DNA of 14,070 bases from Gemmatimonadota bacterium (GCA_002712305.1 PATE01000112.1:1-14070), one strand, 5' to 3'; positions 7,773 through 14,070 are shown, numbered from the stretch's first letter. The notes: generated from the sequence alone by a model not told the origin. Program-made: numbers and translations.

Positions 7773-7783
7773 AAGGAAGGAGG
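7773..7783 (+). promoter_or_regulatory. Very strong Shine-Dalgarno sequence for the 27-codon ORF
   Basis: AAGGAAGGAGG followed by a 6-base spacer precedes the ATG at 7790. It is among the best ribosome binding sites in the window and is the main reason to take the short ORF as translated. Confidence 0.6.
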
Positions 7784-7789
7784 CAGTCA

Positions 7790-7873
7790 ATGCTTATTCA
7801 TGTATTCGCAGATTTCTTATCGATCTGTGATGGGCGGCTGCCTCTGTGCAGGAGTAGAGACCAACACCGTTAA
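7790..7873 (+). CDS. 27-residue leader-like peptide
   Basis: ATG at 7790, TAA at 7871-7873, with no family resemblance. The peptide starts MLIHVFADFLSICDG and ends CRSRDQHR. It has no run of a single amino acid, so a classic amino-acid attenuator reading is not supported by composition. What supports translation is the near-ideal ribosome binding site. Its stop codon falls inside the loop of the stem formed by GAGACC (7857-7862) and GGTCTC (7880-7885), and a terminator follows 25 bases later, so a ribosome at the stop would melt that stem. It could be a regulatory leader peptide, a small independent peptide, or chance within a small RNA. Confidence 0.45.
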   Translation: MLIHVFADFLSICDGRLPLCRSRDQHR

Positions 7874-7896
7874 GTTGAAGGTCTCATCTCTCTCCT
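7850..7896 (+). promoter_or_regulatory. Two-part stem-loop in the leader
   Basis: AGGAG (7850-7854) pairs with CTCCT (7892-7896), and inside it GAGACC (7857-7862) pairs with GGTCTC (7880-7885), leaving a 17-base loop and an asymmetric internal loop. The stop codon of the short ORF is in the apical loop. With the adjacent terminator it makes a structured transcript end. No known riboswitch class is recognised. Confidence 0.45.
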
Positions 7897-7898
7897 AC

Positions 7899-7935
7899 AA
7901 GCCGCAGCCGCCCCCACAGGCACTGCGGCTTTTTT
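7899..7935 (+). terminator. Intrinsic (Rho-independent) terminator ahead of the HTH gene
   Basis: A perfect 9-bp stem AAGCCGCAG (7899-7907) / CTGCGGCTT (7923-7931) encloses a 15-base loop, and the T-run TTTTTT covers 7930-7935. It ends a short transcript carrying the 27-codon ORF and lies 64 bases before the GTG of the HTH gene, so it is either the end of a separate small RNA/mRNA or an attenuator for that gene. Confidence 0.85.
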
Positions 7936-7999
7936 CGTGCTCAGCGCGAGACGTTTTCGCGTTCAAACTCGAGAAAGAGACACATGGGAGAGAGCGTTC

Positions 8000-8374
8000 G
8001 TGTACAACCCTGACTTCTGGGAAGTCCGTCTCGATCATTCCGATCTGGAGCGTTATCCGGATCAATCAGCACTCTGGTTTGAAACGATCGAGGAGCGTCG
8101 TCTGCAGCGACGCAGCCAGGCCCGAGCTCGGCGGCTTTTTGGGCCTGTGATGGAGTTTGTATCCGCATCGCTGACACAGCGTCAGCGTGAGGCCCTTCTC
8201 CTCTACTTTGTCCACGGTAAGACGCAGGAGGAGGTTGCCGAGATCATGGGCATCAACCGCCGCGTCGTGAGCCAGCACCTGTTCGGTATCCGGCGCAATG
8301 GTCGCCAGGTGGGGGGAGCCGTCCCCCGCCTGCGACGGCTCTGCCGGCAGCATGGCATCAGCGCCGAATCGTGA
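8000..8374 (+). CDS. HTH protein with sigma-70 region 4-like domain
   Basis: A 124-residue basic protein. LTQRQREALLLYFVHGKTQE followed by EVAEIMGINRRVVSQHLFGI (about 58-97) is a helix-turn-helix of the sigma region 4/LuxR type: the T-x-x-Q-R-E-x-x-x-L-Y entry and an EVA...MGI...VSQHL recognition helix. The N-terminal 45 residues (YNPDFWEVRLDHSDLERYPD) are acidic and aromatic and do not look like sigma region 2, so this is not a full sigma factor. The C-terminus is arginine-rich. I chose the GTG at 8000, which has GAGAG five bases upstream; a GTG at 7937 would begin on the terminator's edge with no ribosome binding site. A role as a DNA-binding regulator is inference; the leader and the following membrane peptide are candidate partners. 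Confidence 0.75.
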   Translation: MYNPDFWEVRLDHSDLERYPDQSALWFETIEERRLQRRSQARARRLFGPVMEFVSASLTQRQREALLLYFVHGKTQEEVAEIMGINRRVVSQHLFGIRRNGRQVGGAVPRLRRLCRQHGISAES

Positions 8375-8450
8375 AGGGAGGGTGGGCGCAGAGTACCGGC
8401 ACTGCGTCCACGCCCGGCCCAGTTCGGTTTAACAGAGATCCCACACCCCT

Positions 8451-8458
8451 GGAGGTGA
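8451..8458 (+). promoter_or_regulatory. Near-perfect ribosome binding site deciding the start of the small membrane protein
   Basis: GGAGGTGA is fully complementary to the 16S anti-SD core. GGAGG ends 6 bases before the GTG at 8462. This fixes the start of an ORF that would otherwise be too short to call. Confidence 0.7.
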
Positions 8459-8461
8459 AAC

Positions 8462-8581
8462 GTGGAATACGTTCGCCGAGAGGACTTCCGGACCTGGTGT
8501 TCCGAAGTGGGCTACCTCTACGCTGTGGTGGCCGCCTTCGTAACGATCGCCATGCTTCTGGGGAGCCGCGCAGCTACGTAG
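8462..8581 (+). CDS. Small single-pass membrane protein (39 residues)
   Basis: GTG start at 8462, TAG at 8579-8581. The translation starts MEYVRREDFRTWCSEV with charged residues, then has one hydrophobic helix GYLYAVVAAFVTIAMLLG (about residues 17-34) and a short SRAAT tail. The near-ideal Shine-Dalgarno and the charge-then-helix layout are the evidence that it is real; I know of no family. It follows the HTH gene by 87 bp on the same strand. Single-helix micro-proteins often modulate a membrane partner, but no partner can be named. It could also be a toxin-like or anti-sigma-like membrane peptide; neither is supported by a motif. Confidence 0.6.
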   Translation: MEYVRREDFRTWCSEVGYLYAVVAAFVTIAMLLGSRAAT

Positions 8582-8841
8582 GTAGCGTCGATCTGCAAGA
8601 TGGAGATGACCGCAGAATGACAGCCGAATACCTCGGGCCGGAAGCCCACGTCGTACCCGCTGCATATCCCTAATCGGGAAGATCGTCCTCCCCTGAATGG
8701 GATGGTCTTCCCATCGCGGGTCCACCCAATGGCGTAGACCCCATCGTAGACAACGCGGACCCGGTCAGCCTCGGTCGGGGCCGCGCTGTCGTGTCTTCTT
8801 GCTCAAAAACCTGTCGCCCTGTAAGGTTGAATTTCGACAGG
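8582..8841 (+). other. Spacer with a long hairpin
   Basis: No gene with a ribosome binding site is seen in these 260 bases. GGGAAGATC (8676-8684) pairs with GGTCTTCCC (8704-8712; one G-U pair), with an inner TCCC/GGGA stem. No T-run follows on either strand, so it is not a typical terminator. The minus strand is open over most of this stretch (VVYDGVYAIGWTRDGKTIPF) but lacks a start codon after its upstream stop, so it is not called. Confidence 0.35.
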
Positions 8842-9504
8842 ATGTTGGACCCCGATCCCTCGCATCAGGTGTTACCGCAGGTGACCAGTCCCGAGAGCGC
8901 ACTGCTCGGCGTCGTCGACGCTGTTTCGCTGGAGACTCCCGCTGAAATGTATCGCGAGAGTTTTCTTGTTGGCGCTACGGCTTTTGTGGCCGAGAAACGA
9001 CTGGAATCCACCTACGCCCCCTTTCTCGGATACGATGTGCACCGACTGCGTCGAGAGTTCGGCACGTTCGTTTGGGACTTGAAACAACTGGCCGATGATT
9101 CCCGACTGCACTCGAGTGGTTACCGGGATCACGTGTTCTGGCTCATCGATGACGGTGAATACATCGGTCAGACGTCGATCCGTCCTGAACTCGGTACTCC
9201 CTATCTGATCACCTATGGCGGACATATCGGCTACAGCATTCGACCCGATCGGCGGCAACAGGGGTATGGTCGACGGATTCTGTCTCTGGCGCTGGACGAG
9301 TGTAGTCGGTTGGGGATGGATCGTGTCCTGATCACCTGCGATGAGGACAACATGCCTTCACGCCGCATCATCGAGGCCAACGGGGGCACCTTCGAGTCCG
9401 GATTGACGATGGATCGAGCCATCCGCCGCGCAGAGGGTCGCAAGAGCGAGAAAGACATCCAGAAACTCCGCTACTGGATAGAGTTGCGGGACCGTCGTCG
9501 ATGA
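8842..9504 (+). CDS. GNAT-family acetyltransferase (COG3981-like)
   Basis: A 220-residue protein whose C-terminal two thirds form a GNAT domain of the predicted-acetyltransferase group COG3981. The group's signature is clear: VFWLIDDGEYIGQTSIRPEL at about 98-117, GGHIGYSIRPDRRQQGYGRR at 126-145 (motif A, R138-QQ-G-Y-G143) and MDRVLITCDEDNMPSRRIIE at 159-178, followed by ANGG. The acceptor substrate is not known. I use the ATG at 8842; a GTG at 8791 and an ATG at 8947 are possible, none having a strong ribosome binding site. Its stop overlaps the next start (ATGA at 9501-9504), coupling it to the phosphodiesterase gene. Confidence 0.88.
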   Translation: MLDPDPSHQVLPQVTSPESALLGVVDAVSLETPAEMYRESFLVGATAFVAEKRLESTYAPFLGYDVHRLRREFGTFVWDLKQLADDSRLHSSGYRDHVFWLIDDGEYIGQTSIRPELGTPYLITYGGHIGYSIRPDRRQQGYGRRILSLALDECSRLGMDRVLITCDEDNMPSRRIIEANGGTFESGLTMDRAIRRAEGRKSEKDIQKLRYWIELRDRRR

Positions 9505-10745
9505 CGATCACTCGCAGTCCCGCGTTCGGGCCGTTCAGCGCAGGACTCGCGCAGGGGACGCGTGTGTTGCCGGAGTACGATGGCGGTTCGATCGTCAACG
9601 TGACCGCTTCCATTCTACAAGCCTTCGGTTGCGAACCTCCGTCGGCCCCTTTGCGAACAGATCTGCTCGATCCGGCGGTCCTTTCCCAGGCACCCGGTGG
9701 TGTGGTGTGTCTCGTGGTCGATGCCCTGGGTCTTGCTCAACTACAGGCTGGACTTGCTGCTTCGCGGGCACCCCGTCTTCAGCGCTTCATCGACGAGCAT
9801 GGTCTCCCCCGCCGACTCACATCGATTTTCCCTTCCACAACGACGGCAGCACTCACATCACTGGCCACGGCACAGCCACCGTCGAAACACGGAATCCTCG
9901 GACACGTACTGTGGATTGAAGAGGTTCGTGCCGCCTGCAATGTCCTGCATTTCACACCTGTGGGTCGGCCCGACCAACCGATCGACGATGACCTGCTACG
10001 CTGCGAACCAACCATTCACGAGCGCGTGGCGGCCGCCGGGTTTGATTCAGTGGCCATCACGGCCGCCGCCTATGAGGGAACAGCATTCACGAACCTGCTG
10101 CAGCGAGGCGGAGAATTCGTGGGGTATCAGACGCAGTCTCAGATGCCCTACTTGCTGGAGCAAACGCTATCGGCGAAATCGGGTCAGGGCAGATGCTTCG
10201 TCGGGATGTATTGGCCCCACATAGATACGATTGCCCACGTGTATGGTCCTGATCTGCCTGAGGCGCCCTGCGAGGCGAGCGCCCTCGAGCTTGAGTTCGT
10301 CGATCAGATGATCGGACATACTGCCGACATCTGTCGACGGTATCGCTGTGCCCTTCTTATCACGGCCGATCATGGGCAGGCCAGCCTCGATCCCCACCTG
10401 AGTTGCTCCCTGCCCAGGGATTTGCTCGCCAATCTGAGGCAGCGTCCTGCCGGCGGGCGCCGCGCTGCGTATTTGGCCTGTGACCATCCCGATGAGCTGG
10501 CGCAGTCCGTCGTGCCTCACGCCTCAGACTTGCTCCCCATGGACGAGGTCATTGACGCAGGTTGGTTTGGCGGCCCCCTGTCACCCGTCTTCCGTCAGCG
10601 CATCGGAGATTGGCTGGCCTTGGCCCATGATGGGGTGCAGTTCCTGATCGATGACGGTGATGGAGTGTTTCCACAGCTCGGTGGACACGCGGGGTTGACC
10701 CCGCATGAGATGGAAGTTCCTCTTCTGCTGGCCCCGGCCGACTGA
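9501..10745 (+). CDS. Alkaline-phosphatase-superfamily phosphodiesterase/nucleotide pyrophosphatase
   Basis: A 414-residue type I phosphodiesterase/nucleotide pyrophosphatase-like protein. Metal and nucleophile elements appear in order: CLVVDALG with D74; FPSTTTAALTSL with the nucleophile Thr among T113-T115; YWPHIDTIAHVYGP with D242 and H246; LITADHGQ with D290 and H291; and QLGGHAGLTPHEMEVPLL with H396. These enzymes hydrolyse phosphodiester or pyrophosphate bonds with two zinc ions. There is no signal peptide or membrane anchor, so it appears cytoplasmic, unlike the extracellular NPP enzymes. It is coupled to the GNAT gene upstream and lies 2 bp before the exported-protein gene. A nucleotide or phospho-sugar substrate is possible; the sequence does not decide. 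Confidence 0.9.
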   Translation: MTITRSPAFGPFSAGLAQGTRVLPEYDGGSIVNVTASILQAFGCEPPSAPLRTDLLDPAVLSQAPGGVVCLVVDALGLAQLQAGLAASRAPRLQRFIDEHGLPRRLTSIFPSTTTAALTSLATAQPPSKHGILGHVLWIEEVRAACNVLHFTPVGRPDQPIDDDLLRCEPTIHERVAAAGFDSVAITAAAYEGTAFTNLLQRGGEFVGYQTQSQMPYLLEQTLSAKSGQGRCFVGMYWPHIDTIAHVYGPDLPEAPCEASALELEFVDQMIGHTADICRRYRCALLITADHGQASLDPHLSCSLPRDLLANLRQRPAGGRRAAYLACDHPDELAQSVVPHASDLLPMDEVIDAGWFGGPLSPVFRQRIGDWLALAHDGVQFLIDDGDGVFPQLGGHAGLTPHEMEVPLLLAPAD

Positions 10746-10747
10746 AC

Positions 10748-11731
10748 ATGCGCCTCTGGATCTGGACAATCCTCATGCTGGTCGCTCTGACGGGCACCGC
10801 CGCCTTCGCCCAGCCAACCGGTTCGACGACGAGCCCTGTCGTATCTGACGATCCGGTCCTGATGGCGACCTTTCGGCTAGTCGATGAGGGACTACGGTCC
10901 TCGTCACCCGTCCGATCAAGCCATGTACTGCCGAAAGTGGCACAGGCGACGGGACGATCTGAGAACGATGTGCGTAGCCACTTGCTGTCCAAGCTCGAGG
11001 CTTTGGAAGACCTGCGACAGGAAAAGGGCGCTGGCTGGGATCATTTGCGCCTTAGGAAAGGGGATCTGTCACACCGCCAGTTGTCTCGCCTCATGGAGCA
11101 TCTTGGAGAGAGCCTGACCCGGATCCTCAGCTCCTCCGATGACTATCTGCTCGACACGAACTTGCGGTGGGCAGCCCGCAGTGCACGGATCCCACCCGAG
11201 GAGGCCCTTGAGTTCCTCCGACGTCTGCTGACGAGCCAGTTGTCGAACGACCCCTTGGCCAAGCCGGTCGAACCGGTGGGGGTCGTCGTCAACGGTTGGA
11301 CGGAGAGGTATGACTTCAAACTCGAACCGCTGCTTCTGTTCCTCGATACGGACGATGAGGCGGAGGCCACCGAGGCCGTCCGAGACATTCAGCGCTTCAT
11401 CGTGCCCGGCGTCGTGCGCGGACTCACGTCGGTACCTGGCATTGCGTGGGCATTCCGTCAGCGCGATCTGACGGCCCTGGTCGATCCGGTGTATGACATC
11501 CGCATCCGGGCCCGGAAACTGAGCTTCAGCGGGCTGACCACCAACCTGCAGCCCTGTATCGATGTCGGCGTCGATGTGGTCGACACCGAGAGCGATCGCT
11601 CCGTCTACTTCAAAGATATCGATCACTGCGCCGTAGACGCCTCCGGTGAGCAGCGTTTGCTGCCATTTTTCTCAGAGGTCGCGCACGTCGTCGTCGATTC
11701 CCTCGCACCGTTCTTCTCCACGTTCAGATGA
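10748..11731 (+). CDS. Exported protein of unknown function
   Basis: A 327-residue protein with a Sec signal peptide: MRLWIWTILMLVALTGTAAF, with cleavage predicted after A21 (AFA|QPTG). No lipobox is present, so it should be periplasmic or secreted. The mature part starts with a charged helical region (about 35-190), then a beta-richer region around AWAFRQRDLTALVDPVYDIR and CIDVGVDVVDTESDRSVYFK. I recognise no domain or catalytic motif. It begins 2 bp after the phosphodiesterase stop with no visible ribosome binding site, and its TGA overlaps the methyltransferase ATG (ATGA at 11728-11731), so expression likely depends on coupling within the operon. Alternatives such as a scaffold or binding protein cannot be separated. 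Confidence 0.82.
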   Translation: MRLWIWTILMLVALTGTAAFAQPTGSTTSPVVSDDPVLMATFRLVDEGLRSSSPVRSSHVLPKVAQATGRSENDVRSHLLSKLEALEDLRQEKGAGWDHLRLRKGDLSHRQLSRLMEHLGESLTRILSSSDDYLLDTNLRWAARSARIPPEEALEFLRRLLTSQLSNDPLAKPVEPVGVVVNGWTERYDFKLEPLLLFLDTDDEAEATEAVRDIQRFIVPGVVRGLTSVPGIAWAFRQRDLTALVDPVYDIRIRARKLSFSGLTTNLQPCIDVGVDVVDTESDRSVYFKDIDHCAVDASGEQRLLPFFSEVAHVVVDSLAPFFSTFR

Positions 11732-12852
11732 GTACCTCCCCACGGGGGGAGGTGTTGCGCCACCAGCAGCATCTCGTTCAGCAGTTGACGGGTGAAACGC
11801 CGGCTCTGCTGTTGACAACAGACGCGGGACTCGAGGACCTCGTCGCCGCCGAGGCGGCCGACCGCCTTGGGTCGGCCATCAAGGGCGGTCTCTATGAGCG
11901 GCGACCCCGCGGATTTCACGGTCGAGTGTTGATCCTGCCTCCCAGACTTGATCCTCAAATGAGGAATCTTGCGCTGCAGATGCGTTCCATCCACCACATC
12001 ATCGAACCCCGATATACCTTCCAGCTCGCCGGCGACGAACCTTTGGAGCAGATTCGATGCACTCTCCGAGAGCGTGGCATGGAAGGCGAGCTGGCAACGG
12101 ACGGCGCCTTTCGAGTCACGTCCCACCGACACGGCGAGCACACGTTCACCAGCACAGACGTACAGAGGTTCGCAGGCGCAGGGCTGATCGACCGGTATGG
12201 AATGGGTGTGGACCTGGTTGATTTCGACCACGAAATCCGGGTCGATGTTCACAACGACGAGTGCCTGGTCGGTATTCAGTGGACCCGGGAAAGACTCAGC
12301 AAACGGTCGTGGCGCCGCTACCACCCACGTGCCTCCCTGCGAGCGAACGTTGCCTATGCACTACTGCGATTTGCCAAAGCAGATGAAGGCAGACTCATCG
12401 ATCCGTTCTGTGGATCAGGCACCATCCCCATCGAAGCAGCCCAGTACAGTGACACGCTTGAGATTTGCGCCAGTGACTACAGCGAAGAGGCCATCACCGG
12501 GGCTCGCGATAACATCGCCGCCGCCGGAGTAGCTCCTCGGATCGAACTCGAACATCATGATGTGCGTCGGCTGCTCGACGTCCACGCGGCAGGAAGTTTC
12601 GATCTGCTCGTGACGAATCCTCCATATGGGATCCGCGTGGGCCAGGGCATGAACTTCTTCATCTTCTATCTCCGTTTTCTGCATACGGCAGCCCATCTAC
12701 TGCGTCCCGGTGGGCGACTTGTCTTCCTCGCCTGGAAGCGCGGGATCGTCGACAAGGCCAATCAGCAGCAGGGCTATTTCAAACGCCTTCACGCGCGTGT
12801 CATCGAAACAGGCGGAATCTATCCACGCATGTATGTGATGGAGCGCCGGTGA
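11728..12852 (+). CDS. THUMP-domain RNA methyltransferase (RlmL/Trm14-like, N2-guanine type)
   Basis: A 374-residue SAM-dependent RNA methyltransferase. The N-terminal ferredoxin-like/THUMP part includes GAFRVTSHRHGEHTFTSTDV and QRFAGAGLIDRYGMGVDL (about 126-163). The Rossmann methyltransferase part has LIDPFCGSGTIPIEAA (motif I, 223-238), CASDYSEEAITGARDN (motif II/III) and LLVTNPPYGIRVG (catalytic NPPY at 297-300). NPPY with this THUMP arrangement is typical of N2-guanine methyltransferases acting on 23S rRNA (RlmL N-terminal half) or tRNA (Trm14/TrmN). Which RNA is modified cannot be told here. It is coupled to the exported-protein gene by ATGA. Cytoplasmic. Confidence 0.9.
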   Translation: MSTSPRGEVLRHQQHLVQQLTGETPALLLTTDAGLEDLVAAEAADRLGSAIKGGLYERRPRGFHGRVLILPPRLDPQMRNLALQMRSIHHIIEPRYTFQLAGDEPLEQIRCTLRERGMEGELATDGAFRVTSHRHGEHTFTSTDVQRFAGAGLIDRYGMGVDLVDFDHEIRVDVHNDECLVGIQWTRERLSKRSWRRYHPRASLRANVAYALLRFAKADEGRLIDPFCGSGTIPIEAAQYSDTLEICASDYSEEAITGARDNIAAAGVAPRIELEHHDVRRLLDVHAAGSFDLLVTNPPYGIRVGQGMNFFIFYLRFLHTAAHLLRPGGRLVFLAWKRGIVDKANQQQGYFKRLHARVIETGGIYPRMYVMERR

Positions 12853-13252
12853 TCTGCTGTTGCATGCGCAACGTTCCCACGTCGGTGATATGGAGGTTGA
12901 TCGCCCCGTCTTGATCGGTGCGCCGCACGTGGGCATAGCTGCTCAGGCGATCCATAACGGCCGCCGAGGGATGGCGGAATTTGTTGTGCGCACCGACGCA
13001 ACTAGGCAGCCGACGCCGCGACCATCCAGACACCGATCGGCAGGCAGAGACGATCGGAGACCACGATGCCCATGGCGACGAAAACCGCTGCTACCAGTGC
13101 CGGACAACGGCGATGGATCCTGGACGAGGTCCCAGACGATGTTCCAGGCGTTTCCATGACCATCAGGACGCAAATGCCGGACCCGCAGCCGCAGAAATGG
13201 AGTTCGACCGACACAAAATGGCGTTGTCTCCGGCTGGGCAGTTGCGCATGGC
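12853..13252 (-). pseudogene. ComEC/Rec2 C-terminal domain remnant (metallo-beta-lactamase-like), frameshifted
   Basis: On the minus strand, the frame ending near 12800 reads CVGAHNKFRHPSAAVMDRLS and HVRRTDQDGAINLH (about 13008-12880), which matches the VGxNxxxHPs...RTDxxGai ending of the ComEC DNA-uptake channel's metallo-beta-lactamase-like domain. Upstream in a second frame, GLRSSLPADRCLDGRGVGCL and RHLRPDGHGNAWNIVWDLVQ recall the region before it in degraded form; the expected HHGS is not intact. At least one frameshift lies near 13000, and there are further stops upstream. Everything N-terminal (competence membrane domain, most of the hydrolase fold) is absent, since fxsA starts at 13321 on the other strand. 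No start codon or functional frame remains. Confidence 0.55.
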
Positions 13253-13320
13253 TACCTGTGAAGCGGATCTTCTACTAGTAGCGCCACCTGTTGGCACTCG
13301 TCGTCACCGATGGAGTCTCC

Positions 13321-13731
13321 TTGCTTCTACGACTGTTTCTACTGTTTACCTTGGTACCCGTCATCGAACTCGCCTTGCTTGTGGAAGTGGGCAGTCACAT
13401 CGGGGTGGCACCAACCATTGCCGTCGTCCTGTTTACGGGAGCTGCAGGCGCCTGGCTTGCGCGCACGCAGGGATTGCGAGCTCTTATGCGGCTGCAGGAC
13501 GCGCTTCGGTCCGCACAGTTTCCCGGCGACGAAATCTTTGATGGCGTCCTCATACTCGGTGGCGGCCTGATGCTGCTCACACCGGGTTTTCTCACAGACC
13601 TGCTTGGTTTCAGCGTGCTGATTCCCGGCAGTCGTCACCTGATCAAGGCGGCGCTCAAGGGAACGGTTCGCCGCCGCATGCCCACGAGAAACGCACAGGT
13701 AAACACCACCTACACGGTCTCGGATTCATGA
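13321..13731 (+). CDS. fxsA: FxsA family membrane protein
   Basis: A 136-residue integral membrane protein. It starts MLLRLFLLFTLVPVIELALL, the usual FxsA opening helix, followed by APTIAVVLFTGAAGAWLART (helix 2, with the conserved R-x-Q-G downstream) and a long hydrophobic FDGVLILGGGLMLLTPGFLT then DLLGFSVLIPGSR, whose TPGFLTDLLG is the family hallmark. FxsA in E. coli lessens exclusion of phage T7 by the F plasmid; elsewhere its role is unknown. I chose the TTG at 13321 with GGAG five bases upstream and a length close to relatives; the frame is also open from a TTG at 13291. Its stop overlaps the YhbY-type start by 4 bp. Confidence 0.9.
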   Translation: MLLRLFLLFTLVPVIELALLVEVGSHIGVAPTIAVVLFTGAAGAWLARTQGLRALMRLQDALRSAQFPGDEIFDGVLILGGGLMLLTPGFLTDLLGFSVLIPGSRHLIKAALKGTVRRRMPTRNAQVNTTYTVSDS

Positions 13732-14033
13732 GTGAACACACAGACTTAAGTGGCAAACAACGTCGTCATCTCCGATCTCTCGCCTACGGACTCAAGCCGA
13801 CGGTCTCCGTCGGACGGCAGGGGCTGTCGCAGCCGGTGCTGGCCTCTATCCAGGATGCCTACAACACGGCTGAGCTGGTGAAGATCCGCCTGGAGCGCGC
13901 GTGCGAGATCGACCGCAAGGAAGCGGCAGCGCAACTGGCTGACGCCACCGACTCACACCTGATTCAGGTCCTCGGGCGCACGGTCCTGCTCTATCGTCCA
14001 GACCCGGACGAACCCGCGATCCAACTGCCGTAG
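13728..14033 (+). CDS. yhbY: YhbY-type CRM-domain RNA-binding protein
   Basis: A 101-residue CRM (chloroplast RNA splicing and ribosome maturation) domain protein. GKQRRHLRSLAYGLKPTVSV, GRQGLSQPVLASIQDAY, ELVKIRLERACEIDRKEAA and VLGRTVLLYRP follow the YhbY pattern from end to end, with the GxxG-like GRQG loop at about 29-32. YhbY associates with pre-50S ribosomal particles and is thought to help large-subunit maturation. It is translationally coupled to fxsA (ATGA at 13728-13731). Cytoplasmic. Full length, with no oddities. Confidence 0.93.
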   Translation: MSEHTDLSGKQRRHLRSLAYGLKPTVSVGRQGLSQPVLASIQDAYNTAELVKIRLERACEIDRKEAAAQLADATDSHLIQVLGRTVLLYRPDPDEPAIQLP

Positions 14034-14046
14034 TCGCACTCAATTC

Positions 14047-14070
14047 ATGTCGCTGAAACTGCTTCGCCAG
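14047..14070 (+). CDS. Possible start of the next gene (cut by the window edge)
   Basis: An ATG at 14047 opens MSLKLLRQ to the window edge, 13 bases after the YhbY-type stop, on the same strand. No ribosome binding site is visible. Only eight codons are present, so the call rests on spacing alone. Confidence 0.25.

Noticed and set aside
7760-7936. Small SRP RNA (4.5S-like) because of GGAAGGAGGCAG
   Set aside because: The GGAA is not capped by pairing CC/GG arms, and the asymmetric internal loop of SRP domain IV cannot be formed. The motif is better explained as a Shine-Dalgarno before an ATG.
8582-8802. Minus-strand reading frame containing VVYDGVYAIGWTRDG
   Set aside because: It is open and looks mildly protein-like, but has no start codon after its upstream TGA, no ribosome binding site and no family I recognise.
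1-14070. CRISPR array, tRNA, rRNA, insertion sequence or prophage
   Set aside because: No regular direct repeats, no cloverleaf-like segments, no transposase or integrase and no phage structural genes were found on either strand.

Overview
The window is GC-rich bacterial DNA with tightly packed genes, many joined by 4-bp ATGA or GTGA stop/start overlaps, and with TGA used as an ordinary stop. The gene families present (a formylglycine-type sulfatase with a C-terminal carbohydrate-domain-like module, a glycoside-hydrolase-like protein, a SEC-C protein, COG3981-type and other GNAT acetyltransferases) fit an uncultured environmental, polysaccharide-associated lineage of the Latescibacteria/Poribacteria/PVC kind. 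That placement is inference; there is no rRNA or other phylogenetic marker here.

Left arm (1 to about 7.1 kb, all minus strand). Read 5' to 3' on the minus strand the order is: a truncated EamA-type transporter remnant, a GNAT acetyltransferase, a SEC-C zinc-motif protein, an unrecognised probable lipoprotein, a decayed glycoside-hydrolase-like gene, a nitrilase-superfamily amidohydrolase, a sulfatase, an Ldh2-type malate/lactate dehydrogenase broken by two single-base losses, and the start of a GrpB/UPF0157 gene that runs off the left edge. The last four are translationally linked and read as a small catabolic cassette.

Middle (about 7.1 to 7.95 kb) is a divergent intergenic region. Most of it carries no recognisable gene. 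Its right end holds a compact leader: a possible promoter, a very strong ribosome binding site with a 27-codon ORF, a two-part stem, and a clear intrinsic terminator. Directly behind this lies a sigma-region-4-like HTH gene.

Right arm (8.0 to 14.07 kb, plus strand): the HTH regulator, a 39-residue membrane peptide with a near-ideal ribosome binding site, a COG3981-type GNAT enzyme, an alkaline-phosphatase-superfamily phosphodiesterase, an exported protein of unknown function, a THUMP-domain RNA methyltransferase, then FxsA and a YhbY-type RNA-binding protein. The gap between the methyltransferase and fxsA holds a frameshifted antisense remnant of the ComEC C-terminal metallo-beta-lactamase-like domain.

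The main oddity is gene decay. Four genes are broken in 14 kb, and the glycoside-hydrolase-like one carries three in-frame TGA codons, each where the family is expected to have tryptophan. I see no CRISPR array, tRNA, rRNA, insertion sequence or complete mobile element. I do not find a convincing new multi-gene system; the best leads are the leader/HTH/micro-membrane-protein module and the TGA-at-Trp remnant.
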